Numbered from the stretch's first letter, positions 55,078 through 63,167 are shown. The stretch is DNA of 64,000 nucleotides from Alphaproteobacteria bacterium UBA6376 (GCA_002437665.1 DJQW01000002.1:124001-188000); one strand, 5' to 3'. Notes: generated by a model from the letters alone, not told the origin. Program-made: numbers and translations.

Positions 55078-55113
55078 AAAATTTAACCGGCCTTGTGCCG
55101 GTTTAATTTTTGG
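55075..55113 (+). terminator. Terminator of tRNA-Gln
   Basis: Stem CCAAAAATTTAACCGGC / GCCGGTTTAATTTTTGG with one mismatch, starting inside the CCA end. Confidence 0.8.
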
Positions 55114-55140
55114 TTTTGGGACAATGAGATGAGAATCAAC
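55114..55140 (+). repeat. Inverted partial copy of the tRNA-Gln 3' end
   Basis: Read on the opposite strand it gives GTTGATTCTCATC..CCCAAAA, close to the tRNA T-arm and acceptor GTTGGTTCGAATCC..CCCCAACC. The same arrangement follows tRNA-Leu(CAA). The remainder to 55270 holds a GACGTT/AACGTC hairpin and nothing coding. Confidence 0.6.
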
Positions 55141-55270
55141 GGTTCGACTATGAGTTGACGTTTGCAAGCGCAGCACCGCGAACGTCATACGAATGCCCCA
55201 CAGCCCATGCCATCATCTAATTGCACCAATTTATTAGTTTCACAAAAATTTGTCTCAAATACAAAACACC

Positions 55271-55299
55271 TTTACGTGGGATTCTTATCATGGTAAAAT
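55271..55299 (+). promoter_or_regulatory. Putative promoter of structured RNA, locus 2
   Basis: TTTACG (55271-55276), 17 nt, TAAAAT (55294-55299). The -35 is weak, but the start at about 55306 again falls just before the first RNA hairpin, as at locus 1. Confidence 0.4.
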
Positions 55300-55305
55300 A
55301 TTCAT

Positions 55306-55480
55306 GACATGGCGGTTGCCGTGTTGGGCGTCGAAACCCTTTAATTTGTGGTGTCCGCGGGGACATAAAACACCCTCAGCCCGTCTGGGTTGGAGGGTGG
55401 CGAATATATTGAATAAGCCCGCTATTTTCCACAAATTATAGTTTCGAACCTCCAACCACCCGCCTTACCGGGTGTTTTTT
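55306..55480 (+). ncRNA. Pseudoknotted structured RNA, locus 2
   Basis: Hairpin CATGGC/GCCGTG; GGG/CCC hairpin with CGTCGAAA loop; ATTTGTGG (55344-55351) pairs with CCACAAAT (55429-55436). Inside lie GGTGTCC/GGAC..ACACC and CAGCCC/GGGTTG. GGTTGGAGG pairs with CCTCCAACC, its loop holding CCACAAAT, so the pseudoknot of locus 1 is reproduced with compensating base changes. A terminator CACCC/GGGTG plus six T closes at 55480, 22 nt before the ATG of a four-gene operon. Confidence 0.6.
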
Positions 55481-55501
55481 GTTTAATAAAAGGAGTTTTC
55501 A

Positions 55502-55822
55502 ATGTTGACTATTTATCGCCGTCCTGGTTGGTGTGGAATACTAACTAGAATAAAAGTTGTGGTTGATGATGAATATGGCTTTCTGATAGGCACAGGGGAA
55601 ACGAAACAGGTGCCAATTTCGCAAAAGACAAAACAAGTTGTCATAGAATGTCGCTGTCAACTTATGTTTAACAGTCGCTTTATTATTAAAAATCCCAGCA
55701 ACGTAAAACAAGTTAATCTGAAACTTGGGTTTACTGGCATTATTTGCGACGTTGAGTACAAAGATGGTTCCTGTGTTGATTTAATCAACAAGCATGCAAC
55801 ATCTGGATTTAATTGGCGATAA
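55502..55822 (+). CDS. Small protein of unknown function, first gene of the Slam operon
   Basis: 106 aa after AAAGGAG. Beta-rich (IKVVVDDEYGFLIGTGETKQ, VVIECRCQLMFNSRFIIKN) with no signal peptide. AT-rich relative to the housekeeping genes. It starts the operon read from the structured RNA; the next gene follows after 12 nt. No family recognised. Confidence 0.6.
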   Translation: MLTIYRRPGWCGILTRIKVVVDDEYGFLIGTGETKQVPISQKTKQVVIECRCQLMFNSRFIIKNPSNVKQVNLKLGFTGIICDVEYKDGSCVDLINKHATSGFNWR

Positions 55823-55834
55823 AGGTGTTTTCCG

Positions 55835-56386
55835 ATGACAAGTGAGCAAGTTTTTGTTTTGCTGAAACAGGCGATACAAAAATTTTATAACCGCGATGCT
55901 GCGTATGCACCAGAACGCAACTGCGTGGCCAGAATTGCTGGGTATATGCAGTGTATGCTGGAACATGAAAACAATGATTTACGTGTTGATAGCGAATATT
56001 CCAAAGTTACGGTCGACGAAATGGCTGAGTATGTAAAATATTTGGATTCAGATAGTGTGTTCGCTGGTCCACCGATTAAAAATTCAAAGGGTTGCATTTT
56101 TCCGGATTTGATTATTCATGAACGTGGCACACATGCAAATAATTTACTGGTTGTTGAATTCAAGGGTTATTGGAATAGAAGCAAGTGGGACAACGATGAA
56201 GCAAAATTAAAAGCGTTTACGAAAGAATGTCCGCACACAAATATAAAAAAATATTTCAATTATCAGCGAGGGGTATTTGTTGCCTTGGGGCGTAATAAGG
56301 CGCATTTGGTTGAATTTATGAATGGAGAACAAGTATCCCAAAATCAATCTGTTAACCAATTACAACATCAACGAGGAGAATTATGA
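55835..56386 (+). CDS. PD-(D/E)XK nuclease superfamily protein
   Basis: 183 aa. ERNCVARIAGYMQCML and RVDSEYSK are followed by FPDLIIHERG, then LLVVEFKGYW: PD and E-x-K spaced as in restriction-like nucleases. The layout (Arg-Glu-rich helix, PDLIIH.RG, NLLVVE.K) matches a widespread uncharacterised family usually annotated as hypothetical. Its stop overlaps the lipoprotein start (ATGA), so the two are translationally coupled. DNA cleavage is inferred, not shown. Confidence 0.65.
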   Translation: MTSEQVFVLLKQAIQKFYNRDAAYAPERNCVARIAGYMQCMLEHENNDLRVDSEYSKVTVDEMAEYVKYLDSDSVFAGPPIKNSKGCIFPDLIIHERGTHANNLLVVEFKGYWNRSKWDNDEAKLKAFTKECPHTNIKKYFNYQRGVFVALGRNKAHLVEFMNGEQVSQNQSVNQLQHQRGEL

Positions 56387-57363
56387 AAATACAAACAATA
56401 GCATTGTCGCTTTGTCTTATTTTGACCGCATGCAGTGGTGGTTCCCGGGGGCCAGAGGGACCAGTAGGTTCACCGGGCCAGGCCGGTGCACCCGGCAAAT
56501 CGGCATATCAGATATGGCTAGAGCAAGGAAACACTGGCAGTGAACAGGATTTTTTAGATAGCTTGGTCTCTGGTGGCAGTTCATCTGGATCTGACGACGA
56601 CACATCTGGCACAACACACAACAGGTACTTTGCAAATACCAAGGAATATCACGACTATTTGAAAAACTCCAATTCGTCTTATTCAGATTTTGTTGAACAA
56701 GATATTATATGGCCCCAACACAATGGTTATAAACACTATGCGCATAAGTTCCATGCTATCTCAAATACACAGACATTCAACTGGGCATTCACATATAATG
56801 AAAAAGAGTTAAATCTGGGTAATTATGGTATTTCAGAAACGTATCTGCAACGCGATTTTGAATCCGTTCCTTCGTCTGTCTCATATAGTGCCTATATTCA
56901 TAATCGTGAAGGTGTTGGTGCTAATCTTTATACCCCAGACAATGACGCGGTGTTTAAGGGCGGAACATTGGCGTATTTGCACCAAAGCAGCGGTGTAAAT
57001 AATGAACGTGACAAAACCGAACTTATAAAAGGTGATGCGACCTTTACATATAGTCCAACCAATCCAAAGCTAAATTTGGCATTTGAAAATTATTATAATA
57101 TAAGTTTTGAAAAAAACAACGCGGGCAAATATGACGTAAGCATTTCCGGAACAAATAACACCGGCAAATCACAATATAATTTACCCACTGGCAATTTCCA
57201 AAACAAGGACATAACAACAGAATTTGGCTATGTCAGTAAAAATGGCGTTGAGGAAGCCTTTGGAACATACCAAGAAGGATTTGACGACAATCAATATGGG
57301 AAAACGAACACAATAACAGATACTTTTTATTTAACTGGTTCTTTTGGTGGCACGAAAAAATAA
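56383..57363 (+). CDS. Slam-dependent-type surface lipoprotein with collagen-like linker
   Basis: 326 aa. The signal peptide ends in LTAC with Cys17 as lipid anchor. Next is a short Gly-x-y collagen-like stretch (GPEGPVGSPGQAGAPG), a SAYQIWLEQGNTGSEQDFL segment like those linked to collagen domains in phage and surface proteins, and a Ser/Asp linker. From about residue 85 comes a beta-rich domain ending in AFGTYQEGF and LTGSFGGTKK, like the C-terminal barrel of TbpB/fHbp-type cargo. It directly precedes the Slam gene (TAATG overlap), the standard cargo-translocon arrangement. Ligand unknown. Confidence 0.72.
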   Translation: MKIQTIALSLCLILTACSGGSRGPEGPVGSPGQAGAPGKSAYQIWLEQGNTGSEQDFLDSLVSGGSSSGSDDDTSGTTHNRYFANTKEYHDYLKNSNSSYSDFVEQDIIWPQHNGYKHYAHKFHAISNTQTFNWAFTYNEKELNLGNYGISETYLQRDFESVPSSVSYSAYIHNREGVGANLYTPDNDAVFKGGTLAYLHQSSGVNNERDKTELIKGDATFTYSPTNPKLNLAFENYYNISFEKNNAGKYDVSISGTNNTGKSQYNLPTGNFQNKDITTEFGYVSKNGVEEAFGTYQEGFDDNQYGKTNTITDTFYLTGSFGGTKK

Positions 57364-58721
57364 TGCGTCGTCTGATTGGGTGTTTGATGGGGGTGGTGGC
57401 TATGGTTCCAGTGTGTGCTATGGCCACACCATCGACTGCGCAAACGGTTGAACTGACCGACGCGCAGGCATTGGCAGTATCGGATATGATGTTGAGCGCA
57501 GGTGACTTGCTGGCGGCTGAATCCCTGTTGAACGATATTTTACAAAGCGACGACGTAGACATTCGCATTGGCGCATTGTTTCAACTGGGGCGCGTTGCCG
57601 CAATGCGTGGGAACTATGACACAGCAGAGCGGTATTTCCTGACAATTCTAAAATTCCACCCTGATATGACACCAGTGCGACTGGAGCTGGCCCAAGTTTA
57701 CATGTTGACGGGGCAATATGGGCTGGCGGACTTTAATCTGCGATTGGTTCTGGCGGATAAGAATTTACTGCCTGGCGTGGCCAATCGCGTGCGTAGTCTG
57801 ATAAATGCGGCACGCCAGCGCAAAAATTGGTCTGTCAATGCGGGCTTGTCCATTGTGCCAGATTCAAACATAAACAATGCCACCGGTCGGGCACAGGAAT
57901 GCATCAACTTTGGCTTTGGTATCATGTGCCGCCCATTGGAACAGGAAAATTCCGGCGTTGGCCTGCGCTATAGTTTGGGTGGGGATTATTATTTACGTCT
58001 GACAAACCGTTGGGGTATTAAAAATAGCGCGCATTTATCCGCCATTGATTTTGCAACCAGCCGTTATGACGATTATTCCCTGTATCTGGCCAGCGGACCA
58101 CGTTATTTAATGTCGCGGGGCTATGTTAGCCTGCAACCATTCACCCAAATGCGTTGGTATGCGGGTAAATATTATTCAACTGTACCAGGATTGCGGTTGG
58201 ATGCGGCATACGATATAACACGGCGCATGTCATTGGCGGGCGGAGTTTCCTATACCCATACCAAATATCATGACGGGCGCATAAACGACATTTATCGCAG
58301 TAATGAATACACCGCCTATATTCAGCCGCGCTATTATATAAATAACAAAAGTTTTGTTCTGGCGGGTGTGTCCGGCTTTTACAGCACAGCGACCGAGCCG
58401 TCCTATGGCTACACTGGACAGACGTATTCGGTTGGATATTTTGGCGAGTTGCCGTTGACGTTGACCTTATATGCGCGGCTAGATTTAACCCATACCGAAT
58501 ACCACGAACCACAATTCTTTATAATGCGTGACTATTCGCTGGATTCATTCCGACGGCGAGATTGGACGTATCAGGCCTATATTCGCCTGTCCAGCCGTTT
58601 ATTGGAATACCAACGTATTTACCCGTCTATTTCTTATACGTACACCCGTCGTGATTCCAACGCCCCTGCATTTGAATTTTACAAGCATAGGCTGGAAATT
58701 GAACTGAATTATAGATTTTAG
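57363..58721 (+). CDS. Slam-type surface lipoprotein assembly modulator (type XI secretion)
   Basis: 452 aa. Signal peptide MRRLIGCLMGVVAMVPVCAMA. TPR-like helices span about 30-150 (LLNDILQSDDVDIRIGALFQ, YDTAERYFLTILKFHPDM, VRLELAQVYMLTGQYGLA). A DUF560-like beta barrel follows, opening at WSVNAGLSIVPDSNINNATG and ending in LEIELNYRF. This TPR-plus-barrel layout is that of Slam outer membrane proteins, which flip lipoproteins to the cell surface. The ATG overlaps the cargo stop. An alternative reading as a generic TPR-porin is less likely given the cargo next door. Confidence 0.8.
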   Translation: MRRLIGCLMGVVAMVPVCAMATPSTAQTVELTDAQALAVSDMMLSAGDLLAAESLLNDILQSDDVDIRIGALFQLGRVAAMRGNYDTAERYFLTILKFHPDMTPVRLELAQVYMLTGQYGLADFNLRLVLADKNLLPGVANRVRSLINAARQRKNWSVNAGLSIVPDSNINNATGRAQECINFGFGIMCRPLEQENSGVGLRYSLGGDYYLRLTNRWGIKNSAHLSAIDFATSRYDDYSLYLASGPRYLMSRGYVSLQPFTQMRWYAGKYYSTVPGLRLDAAYDITRRMSLAGGVSYTHTKYHDGRINDIYRSNEYTAYIQPRYYINNKSFVLAGVSGFYSTATEPSYGYTGQTYSVGYFGELPLTLTLYARLDLTHTEYHEPQFFIMRDYSLDSFRRRDWTYQAYIRLSSRLLEYQRIYPSISYTYTRRDSNAPAFEFYKHRLEIELNYRF

Positions 58722-58808
58722 TACGACCCCAAAATATGCTGTCATTAAGTGCGCATGTAATGATTGTCATTCAAAAGAAAAATAATCCCGCCCCACCTCG
58801 GGGCAGTT

Positions 58809-59366
58809 TTATTTCGCACACCAGCAATCTGCGCTGTGGCCGTTGATAATGCCGATGGCCTGCAAGTAGGCGTATATGATTGTTGTACCAACGAATCGCA
58901 TCCCCCGCCGGCGCAGGTCGCGTGAAACCGCGTCCGAAATTTCAGAATGGGTGTGGGCCACCTCTCGAATTACCGCCCCGCCCGTCGCGCGCCAGATGTA
59001 TGCGTCAAACGAACCAAATTCGCGCACGATTTCCAAAAACACGCGCGCGTTTTGTATTGCGGCGCGGATTTTCAAGCGATTGCGAACAATCCCCGCGTCC
59101 GCCATCAATCGACTGACGTCACTGTCCGTATATTCGGCAATGCGACGCGCATCAAATCCATCAAACGCGCGACGAAAGTTTTCACGCTTTGCCAAAATGC
59201 ATTCCCACGACAACCCCGCCTGAAACGATTCCAGCACCAGCATTTCAAACAGCCGCGCATCATCATGCACGGCGCGCCCCCATTCTGTGTCGTGATATTT
59301 TATGTATTCTGGATTATTCGGATTCGCCCACGCGCACCGCGTCCGACCGTCCGCCCACGTTGTCAT
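58809..59366 (-). CDS. tag: DNA-3-methyladenine glycosylase I
   Basis: 185 aa. Removes 3-methyladenine from DNA. RCAWANPNNPEYIKYHDTEWG with the zinc Cys and His, LESFQAGLSW with the catalytic Glu, and the C-terminal NGHSADCWC supplying the other zinc ligands are all present. It lies 15 nt after the epimerase gene and may be the last gene of the operon starting at 62920. A GCCCC/GGGGC hairpin with a T-rich run follows (58775-58808). Confidence 0.94.
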   Translation of the reverse strand: MTTWADGRTRCAWANPNNPEYIKYHDTEWGRAVHDDARLFEMLVLESFQAGLSWECILAKRENFRRAFDGFDARRIAEYTDSDVSRLMADAGIVRNRLKIRAAIQNARVFLEIVREFGSFDAYIWRATGGAVIREVAHTHSEISDAVSRDLRRRGMRFVGTTIIYAYLQAIGIINGHSADCWCAK

Positions 59367-59381
59367 AATGCCCCCAATAAA

Positions 59382-60404
59382 TTATTTTTCTGTGGCGATG
59401 GCAACCGTCCGCGCAACCCCAGATTGCAAATCATAGACGGGCGTCCAACCCGCCTGAATCAACCGATCGGCATTCAGTACAGAATCCGCGCCCACCACCG
59501 CGGTCGCATTCGGTGCAATTTGCACCGCGACGCCCCCGCATCGTGCCATGCAATCGGCAAATTCCCGCACAGACGCATCCGCATTTGGATTCGCAATGTT
59601 ATAAACCGCGCCACGCGCCCCACACAGAACCGCCCGCAAAATCGCCGTTCCTGCATCAGCAACATAACACCACGTGCGCCGCTGTGCGCCATCACTGTTC
59701 AGTATAATATCATGCCCAGACATTACCGCACGCAAAAATTGTGCATCGGCGCGATTATTTTCAGGCGCAATCCGCGGCCCATAAACATAGTTCGGACGCA
59801 CGATGCAAACGTGCCGCCCATACTGCGCTGCGTACGCCATGCACAAACTTTCCGCCGTGCGTTTTGATTCGGGATAGCACGCGCACACGGTTGCGAACTG
59901 AACTTCGCCGGCGTCCGTTTCCACAAATGGCACGGTGGTTTTATTGTGACCATAAACCTCGCCACTGGAAACGAACAGGAATCGCGTATCATTTGTGCAT
60001 ACCGCGTCCAGCAACGCCATTGTGCCCAACACATTTGCGCGGATTACATCCACCGGTCGCGCGGTGTACGCCGCGGGGCACGCCGGACTGGCCGCGTGCA
60101 CGACGAAATCAAATGTGCCATCCGGCGCATTTCCACCCGACAAATCACATTCAATAAAATGCAGGTTTTGCGTCGCGTCACCGAATCGATGCGCCAACTT
60201 TTTCACACTGCGCGACACGGCAAAAATATCAACACCCAACCCGTGCACCGCATTCATATGGGTCAGAAAATCAACCAACCAACCACCAATCAGTCCCGTC
60301 GCGCCCGTAATCAAAATCCGCCGACCGCGCAGCGCGCCCAATGCATCGCCCACACCCGCACGCGCACGTTCGTATTCATCACGCAATAAATCTGAAATGG
60401 TCAT
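59382..60404 (-). CDS. NAD-dependent epimerase/dehydratase (extended SDR)
   Basis: 340 aa. Rossmann motif ITGATGLIGGWL near residue 32; catalytic Ser region LFVSSGEVYG and YPESK (YxxxK). Layout resembles UDP-glucuronate decarboxylase/dTDP-glucose dehydratase relatives, but the substrate pocket cannot be assigned. It overlaps the cytidylyltransferase gene by 4 nt. In this context it may reduce or modify a nucleotide-activated polyol or sugar for surface glycan. Confidence 0.85.
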   Translation of the reverse strand: MTISDLLRDEYERARAGVGDALGALRGRRILITGATGLIGGWLVDFLTHMNAVHGLGVDIFAVSRSVKKLAHRFGDATQNLHFIECDLSGGNAPDGTFDFVVHAASPACPAAYTARPVDVIRANVLGTMALLDAVCTNDTRFLFVSSGEVYGHNKTTVPFVETDAGEVQFATVCACYPESKRTAESLCMAYAAQYGRHVCIVRPNYVYGPRIAPENNRADAQFLRAVMSGHDIILNSDGAQRRTWCYVADAGTAILRAVLCGARGAVYNIANPNADASVREFADCMARCGGVAVQIAPNATAVVGADSVLNADRLIQAGWTPVYDLQSGVARTVAIATEK

Positions 60405-61102
60405 TTTGTCACCTGCCCCAGTAAAGCACGAAAGATTTCAAAGTCCGCCGCCGTGGTCAGTTTCAAATTCTGTTCCGCCCCACGCGAAAAGAACACACGC
60501 CGCCCCAGCGCAACCATCAATGTACAGCACGCAACCGTATTTGTAATTCCGCGCGCCAGCGCGTCATTTTGCGCCGCCCAAATATCACCCAGATAAAATC
60601 CATGTGGCGTCTGCGTCCGGCGCAGCGCATCGCGCGGGATTGATGTCACCGCCGACACGCCACCATCGGTGGTTTGCAAAATCGCCTCTGTACACGGAAT
60701 TGCGGCAATCGCATTACCATTTGCGCGCACGCACCGAATACAATCAGAAATAATTTCCGCCGACACCATCGGTCGCACACCATCATGCACCAGAACGATA
60801 TCATCATCGGCATATACGTCATGCAATTCGTCCAAGCCGCACTTTATCGATTCCTGACCCGACGCGCCCCCAACAACAATATGACGCAGTTTTGTAATGC
60901 CGTATTGCCGACCGTATTCGGCAACCACGTCCACCCATTCAGGTAACGTTACAACACAGATTACATCAATTTCTGGGTGATGCTGAAACGCACGCATGGT
61001 GTGCACAATCACGGGCACGCCGTCCACAGGAATAAACTGCTTTGGCGTTGTGCTGCCAACACGACTGCCACAACCCGCCGCCGTCAGTAACGCAAGGTTC
61101 AT
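60401..61102 (-). CDS. IspD/TarI-family cytidylyltransferase
   Basis: 233 aa. AAGCGSRVGSTTPKQFIPV is the CTP-binding signature; VLVHDGVRPMV and SIPRDALRRTQTPHGF are the other conserved blocks. IspD (methylerythritol phosphate) and TarI (ribitol phosphate) share these. The 4-nt overlaps with licD and an epimerase gene favour activation of a polyol phosphate for surface decoration rather than isoprenoid synthesis. That choice is inferred from context. Confidence 0.82.
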   Translation of the reverse strand: MNLALLTAAGCGSRVGSTTPKQFIPVDGVPVIVHTMRAFQHHPEIDVICVVTLPEWVDVVAEYGRQYGITKLRHIVVGGASGQESIKCGLDELHDVYADDDIVLVHDGVRPMVSAEIISDCIRCVRANGNAIAAIPCTEAILQTTDGGVSAVTSIPRDALRRTQTPHGFYLGDIWAAQNDALARGITNTVACCTLMVALGRRVFFSRGAEQNLKLTTAADFEIFRALLGQVTK

Positions 61103-62022
61103 TTTATTTGCCCATCAATAAATGCGCGAACAATGCCAAGTTCGGCATAGGTAAAACTGCCCGAAACATGCTTGGAAAATTCAGGCGACAAAACACCCCA
61201 ATCGCCATATCGCGTGGTCAGCCATGCATCAGGATTATTTGGTGCAGAAAACTTTTTCCCACAAAATTCAATTTCGCCATATGGCAATATGTATTCATGA
61301 TTCCATACCCCATCGTGGAATCGTCCCATAATGCGTTCATTCAGTAATTGCCAGTCAATCGCTTCGAATAAATCGCCATGTGACCAGTCGGGCTGCCGAC
61401 CATGCAAAATCAAATCAGACACAATGTCATAATATGTTGCGTATGTACCCGCACCCTGTTCCAAATCACGCGCGGCATTCATTGCGGCACGATAATCCAT
61501 TTTGAACCGTTCCAATTCCTTGGGCGTGCAAATATGCTTGTAATAACAATCCCACGGGAATAAATCCAAACAGATTTTGCCCATAAACAAGACCTTGAAT
61601 ATACCGCCGGCATGCGCCCACACGGTTTGAAAGTGTCCGTGATTGTACCGTGCACTCAGCAATTCAACCGCACGATTAAAATCTGGTCGCATCAGGCCGA
61701 AATCGATATCATCGTCCCACGGCACAAATTTACCATTGCGCGCCGCGCCCAGTAAATTACCCGCGGACAGGAAATAGCCAATGCCATTCGCACGCAAATC
61801 TGCGGCAACCATTTCCGCCAAATGCAACGCCGCACGCTGTTGCAACGCCAGATGCCCCGTGGCATCAGGCAAATCATCGGCAACGCGCCCCATACCATAC
61901 AGGCGCGACACATGATTATGTAATTCGCCCAGTTTTTGAATCAACCAGTTTTGTCTGGATTCTATATCAACCAAGCGTCGTTGAATAACGTCAAAGATAT
62001 CTATCTTGTCATCTGGTTGCAT
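61099..62022 (-). CDS. LicD-family phosphotransferase
   Basis: 307 aa. FLSAGNLLGAARNGKFVPWD followed by DDIDFGL is the LicD nucleotidyltransferase-like signature with its metal-binding Asp residues. LicD proteins transfer phosphocholine or other phospho-polyols to cell-surface glycans. Residues 1-70 contain a coiled-coil-like segment absent from minimal LicD. It starts 6 nt after the stop of the Cys-rich protein's G6 frame and overlaps the cytidylyltransferase by 4 nt. Confidence 0.87.
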   Translation of the reverse strand: MQPDDKIDIFDVIQRRLVDIESRQNWLIQKLGELHNHVSRLYGMGRVADDLPDATGHLALQQRAALHLAEMVAADLRANGIGYFLSAGNLLGAARNGKFVPWDDDIDFGLMRPDFNRAVELLSARYNHGHFQTVWAHAGGIFKVLFMGKICLDLFPWDCYYKHICTPKELERFKMDYRAAMNAARDLEQGAGTYATYYDIVSDLILHGRQPDWSHGDLFEAIDWQLLNERIMGRFHDGVWNHEYILPYGEIEFCGKKFSAPNNPDAWLTTRYGDWGVLSPEFSKHVSGSFTYAELGIVRAFIDGQIK

Positions 62023-62028
62023 TATCGC

Positions 62029-62920
62029 CTATGACCCGTGATAACAATTAGTGGAAAATTCATATGTGCCCGTTGGGTCAGAAAACGCGGTTGACGTCGG
62101 AACATAACATGTGGCCAATCCCCATATTGTACCGGCCTGTGCACCAGTGGTGGTATCGCCCCCCCTTGATATCGGTAAAGTCAGACCACGTTTTCCCATT
62201 CCAACGCGCATTGTCAAACGATGGGCATTGCGCACAATAATCCGTCCCCGCGGTTGGATGATACCAACCAACATTACATGCCGCAGTCGCACGACAAGAC
62301 CCGCCAGATAATATTTCCCCTGGGCCACAATCACTGCCCGATGTACATGACATTGAACCATTATATTCTGCCATGCAATAGGATGCCCAACTGCTGCCAT
62401 AAATAGTTGTACAGCAATTAGATGCCGTATCATATGTAATGCAATCTGAAAAACTGTCACTATGTTGACCATACAGTGGGTCATCACAGTACTCAGCAAA
62501 ACTGGTTGTTGTGCCGCCACCAGTACTTGTACCATTACAATACGTTGACCATTTGTCATAATAATAAATGGCCTGACATATCTGCACCGTCATACCCGAC
62601 GGCAATGACGACTGGTCACACCCATTATTTTTAACCTTTGTACAATCGCTTTGCGAAAATTTATACGATGGGCAAGAATCGCTGTCCGGCCCCAACATAC
62701 CGGCACGGTGACAAGCATAATAGTTTGTCGTACCATACTCATACCCCCACAAATCAGTACAACACGCCGTATCCGCTGCGTCATTGTCATCGTCGGTATA
62801 TTGATTAAAACAATCCACAATATTCACACATTGGCTTTGCGCGAACACCGCCTCGGCCGTGCCGGTTTTTGCCGCCAATAATGCCGCCAGTAACAGATAT
62901 GATTTATTTATATTTGTCAT
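62029..62920 (-). pseudogene. Exported Cys-rich protein, frameshifted at a G7 run (possibly phase-variable)
   Basis: The ATG at 62920 (MTNINKSYLLLAALLAAKTG) follows GGAGG; a frame start at 62938 is not needed. The signal peptide is followed by many Cys (CVNIVDCFNQ; CCTDLWGYEY; CAQCPSFDNARWNGKTW). At 62158-62164 the coding strand has seven G; as read, the frame runs out at 62078 without the family end. Removing one G joins DIKGGDTTTGAQAG to a C-terminus DPTGTYEFSTNCYHGS, matching the 37943 protein, with a stop at 62029. It is a slipped allele, a pseudogene or a sequencing error. First gene of the LicD operon. Confidence 0.78.
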
Positions 62921-62951
62921 GGGTTGTGCCCCCTCCACCTAAGAATAACGT

Positions 62952-63071
62952 ACTGTCCAAATCTAGCGATGGCTAAATTTGGACACAAAACCCCTTGACC
63001 AAACCGCGGGAAACGTGTACTATTACCCACATAAAAATGCTCAAATTTAGCCATCGCTAGATTTGGACAGT
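62952..63071. promoter_or_regulatory. Putative invertible promoter (inverton)
   Basis: Perfect 30-bp inverted repeats at 62952-62981 and 63042-63071 (ACTGTCCAAATCTAGCGATG plus ten more) flank 60 bp holding TTGACC (62995-63000), 17 nt, TACTAT (63018-63023) on the plus strand. As drawn, the promoter points away from the operon starting at 62920, toward a terminator at 63136. Inversion would put its start about 73 nt before the ATG. Confidence 0.7.
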
Positions 63072-63135
63072 TACCCTTTTGAAAACACAGAAACCTGCAC
63101 CAGGTTGTGGCGCAATTTTGTTTATTTAGCAACAA

Positions 63136-63167
63136 GAAAAAACGCCCAGACGGGCGTTTCTTTATTT
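63136..63167. terminator. Terminator of the foldase gene, also insulating the inverton
   Basis: AAAAAACGCCC, AGAC, GGGCGTTTCTTTATTTT. It serves the minus-strand gene ending at 63162 and would also stop plus-strand transcripts from the inverton promoter. Confidence 0.8.

Noticed and set aside
55306..55480. T-box leader, suggested by the GAGGGTGGCG string
   Set aside because: The full T-box consensus and a specifier-loop stem are absent, and T-boxes are not expected in this group.
58947..59867. 306-codon plus-strand frame across tag and the epimerase gene
   Set aside because: Antisense to two recognised enzymes, His/Arg/Pro-rich composition typical of a shadow frame.
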